Source of the DNA: Pseudomonadota bacterium
Lineage (GTDB): Bacteria > Pseudomonadota > Alphaproteobacteria > Rhizobiales > Xanthobacteraceae
DNA: 6,622 bases
Direction of reading: 5' to 3'
Assembly: GCA_023391175.1 (NCBI GenBank)
Contig: JAEWBL010000395.1
Location: 1-6,622, forward strand
Position numbers and translations under genes: made by a program. Positions 5,702 to 6,622 of this stretch are shown piece by piece (within the stretch, counting starts at the first letter, position 1; every line of letters starts with the position of its first letter). The notes under the pieces were generated by a model. It ran no database searches, was not told where the DNA came from, and saw only the letters and a list, made by a program, of their open reading frames with translations.

Positions 5702-6463
5702 TCATTCACCGCCCCCGCGAAAGCGGCGGACATATTGGGTGTCGTAGAGCGCGCTCTCGCGGAAATCCTCCGCGGCCAGCGCCCGCCCCACGAGGATCAG
5801 CGCCGTGCGCGGGATGGGGTCGGCGGCGAGCTTGCCGGCGATATCGCCGAGCGTGCCCCGCACCACCCGTTCGTTGGGCCACGTCGCCCGCGCCACCACT
5901 GCCACCGGGCAGTCGGCGCCCAGCACCGGCACCAGTTCCGCCACCACCTGATCCAGCGCATGGATGGCGAGATGGATGGCGAGGGTCGCCCCCGTCGCGG
6001 CGAACGTCGCCAGCTTTTCCGCCTCCGGCATGGCCGAGGCGCGGCCGGAGACGCGGGTGATGACGAGGCTTTGCGCCACCTCCGGCACCGTCAGCTCGCG
6101 CCCAAGCACGGAGGCCGCCGCCGCGAAGGCCGGCACGCCGGGCGTGAGCGTATAGGGAATGCCCCGCCGCTCCAGCCGCCGCACCTGCTCGGCCACCGCG
6201 CTGTAGACGGAGAGGTCGCCCGAATGCAGCCGCGCCACATCCTCCCCGGCCGCGAAGGCGCGGACGTATTCCGCTTCGATCCGGTCGAGGTCGAGCGGCG
6301 CGGTATCGACGATCCGCGCGCCCGGCGGGCACCAGCCGAGCATTTCCGCCGGCACGATGGAGCCGGCATAGAGGCACACCGGGCAGCGAGCGATGAGATC
6401 GCGTCCGCGCACCGTGATGAGATCCGCCGCGCCGGGGCCGGCGCCGATGAAATGGACGGTCAA
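5702..6463 (-). CDS. cobM: Precorrin-4 C(11)-methyltransferase
   Basis: This 253-residue protein belongs to the SAM-dependent uroporphyrin-III/precorrin methyltransferase family and matches CobM/CbiF in length. It methylates C11 of precorrin-4 to give precorrin-5. Landmarks are the N-terminal [13 protein letters not shown] (5-17), YAGSIVP (32-38), [11 protein letters not shown] (79-89), [12 protein letters not shown] (107-118), VARATWPNE (190-198) and RTALILVG (219-226). The start codon is TTG at 6463: no ATG or GTG is near, the glycine-rich motif needs this N-terminus, and GGGAGGG lies 6 nt upstream. The TTG overlaps the stop of the preceding cobE-like gene as TTGA, suggesting translational coupling. 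CobM (cobalt-free substrate) and CbiF (cobalt-bound substrate) are hard to tell apart by eye; the cobE neighbour favours CobM. Confidence 0.92.
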   Translation of the reverse strand: MTVHFIGAGPGAADLITVRGRDLIARCPVCLYAGSIVPAEMLGWCPPGARIVDTAPLDLDRIEAEYVRAFAAGEDVARLHSGDLSVYSAVAEQVRRLERRGIPYTLTPGVPAFAAAASVLGRELTVPEVAQSLVITRVSGRASAMPEAEKLATFAATGATLAIHLAIHALDQVVAELVPVLGADCPVAVVARATWPNERVVRGTLGDIAGKLAADPIPRTALILVGRALAAEDFRESALYDTQYVRRFRGGGE

Positions 6464-6622
6464 ACCACGCCCTCCCGCCGCGCCAGCGCGCAGGTGACGG
6501 GGCCGAGGGCGAGGCGCGGGCCGATGAGCCGGCCGTTCGCCCCCGCCGCCGCGAGCGCGGCGGTTTCGGCGGCGGACGGCACGCGCAGCAGCGCCACCAC
6601 CCGCTCGGAATGGGTCTTCGCC
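6460..6622 (-). CDS. cobE: CobE-like cobalamin biosynthesis protein, C-terminal part
   Basis: Only the last 53 codons and the stop are inside the window; the gene continues beyond the right edge. The peptide contains [10 protein letters not shown], then [24 protein letters not shown] and [13 protein letters not shown]. The order of a Ser-Ala-Glu helix (VAEAAALAA-type), a small strand and a final VTCALA matches the end of CobE and of the related C-terminal domain of CbiG. CobE is an accessory protein of aerobic-type cobalamin synthesis; its exact role is not settled. The stop TGA (6462-6460) overlaps the TTG start of cobM, so the two genes form one transcription unit. With so short a fragment, a cbiG-type fusion cannot be excluded. 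Confidence 0.7.
   Translation of the reverse strand, partial: AKTHSERVVALLRVPSAAETAALAAAGANGRLIGPRLALGPVTCALARREGVV
6470..6476 (-). promoter_or_regulatory. Ribosome binding site supporting the TTG start of cobM
   Basis: GGGAGGG on the minus strand lies inside the last codons of the cobE-like gene, 6 nt before the TTG. It is the main evidence for the non-ATG start. Confidence 0.7.

Noticed and set aside
4521..5705. A 394-codon open frame on the minus strand opposite cbiD.
   Set aside because: It is rich in Arg, Gly, His and Ala, has no recognisable motif, and overlaps the well-supported cbiD over its whole length.
5893..5915. GCCACCACTGCCACCGGGCA, resembling part of a cobalamin riboswitch box.
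   Set aside because: It is inside the cobM coding sequence, and no other conserved riboswitch elements surround it.

Overview
This window looks like chromosomal DNA from a high-GC alphaproteobacterium, probably of the order Hyphomicrobiales (a Xanthobacter, Azorhizobium or Ancylobacter type of organism is a reasonable guess). The reasons are strongly GC-biased third codon positions, cob-type cobalamin genes that include cobE, a FixK/FNR-type box, and a palindromic intergenic repeat of a style common in that group. The assignment is inference from sequence character only.

Layout from left to right. Positions 1-110 hold a perfect 30-bp inverted repeat flanking a 50-bp core. Positions 153-1631 (minus) encode an NADP-type succinate-semialdehyde dehydrogenase (gabD-like). 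Upstream of it on the same strand, at 1785-2006, is a 73-residue protein with an Sm/Hfq-like strand pattern; its last codons and stop lie in a short tandem repeat (1751-1797). Divergent from that gene, at 2206-2412 (plus), is a 68-residue protein with two membrane segments. It is preceded by a clear TTGAT-N4-GTCAA box, suggesting oxygen-responsive control. A LysE/RhtB-family exporter follows at 2548-3186 (plus), preceded by a 22-bp dyad.

The right half (3190-6622) is a fragment of a cobalamin (vitamin B12) cluster. It contains cobB (minus), cbiD (plus, divergent from cobB across only 47 bp), cobM (minus, convergent with cbiD) and the 3' end of a cobE-like gene (minus, overlapping the cobM TTG start). 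Together they cover the C11 and C1 methylations of the corrin ring (CobM, CbiD), the a,c-diamidation (CobB) and an accessory protein (CobE). The rest of the pathway is outside the window. Pairing CbiD, the anaerobic-type C1 methyltransferase, with CobE and CobM of the aerobic-type naming is noteworthy.

No RNA gene, CRISPR array, transposase, phage gene or cobalamin riboswitch was seen. No intergenic gap exceeds 200 bp. The region is mostly ordinary core metabolism; the least explained items are the Sm-like small protein, the small membrane protein with its FNR/FixK box, and the dyad before the exporter gene.
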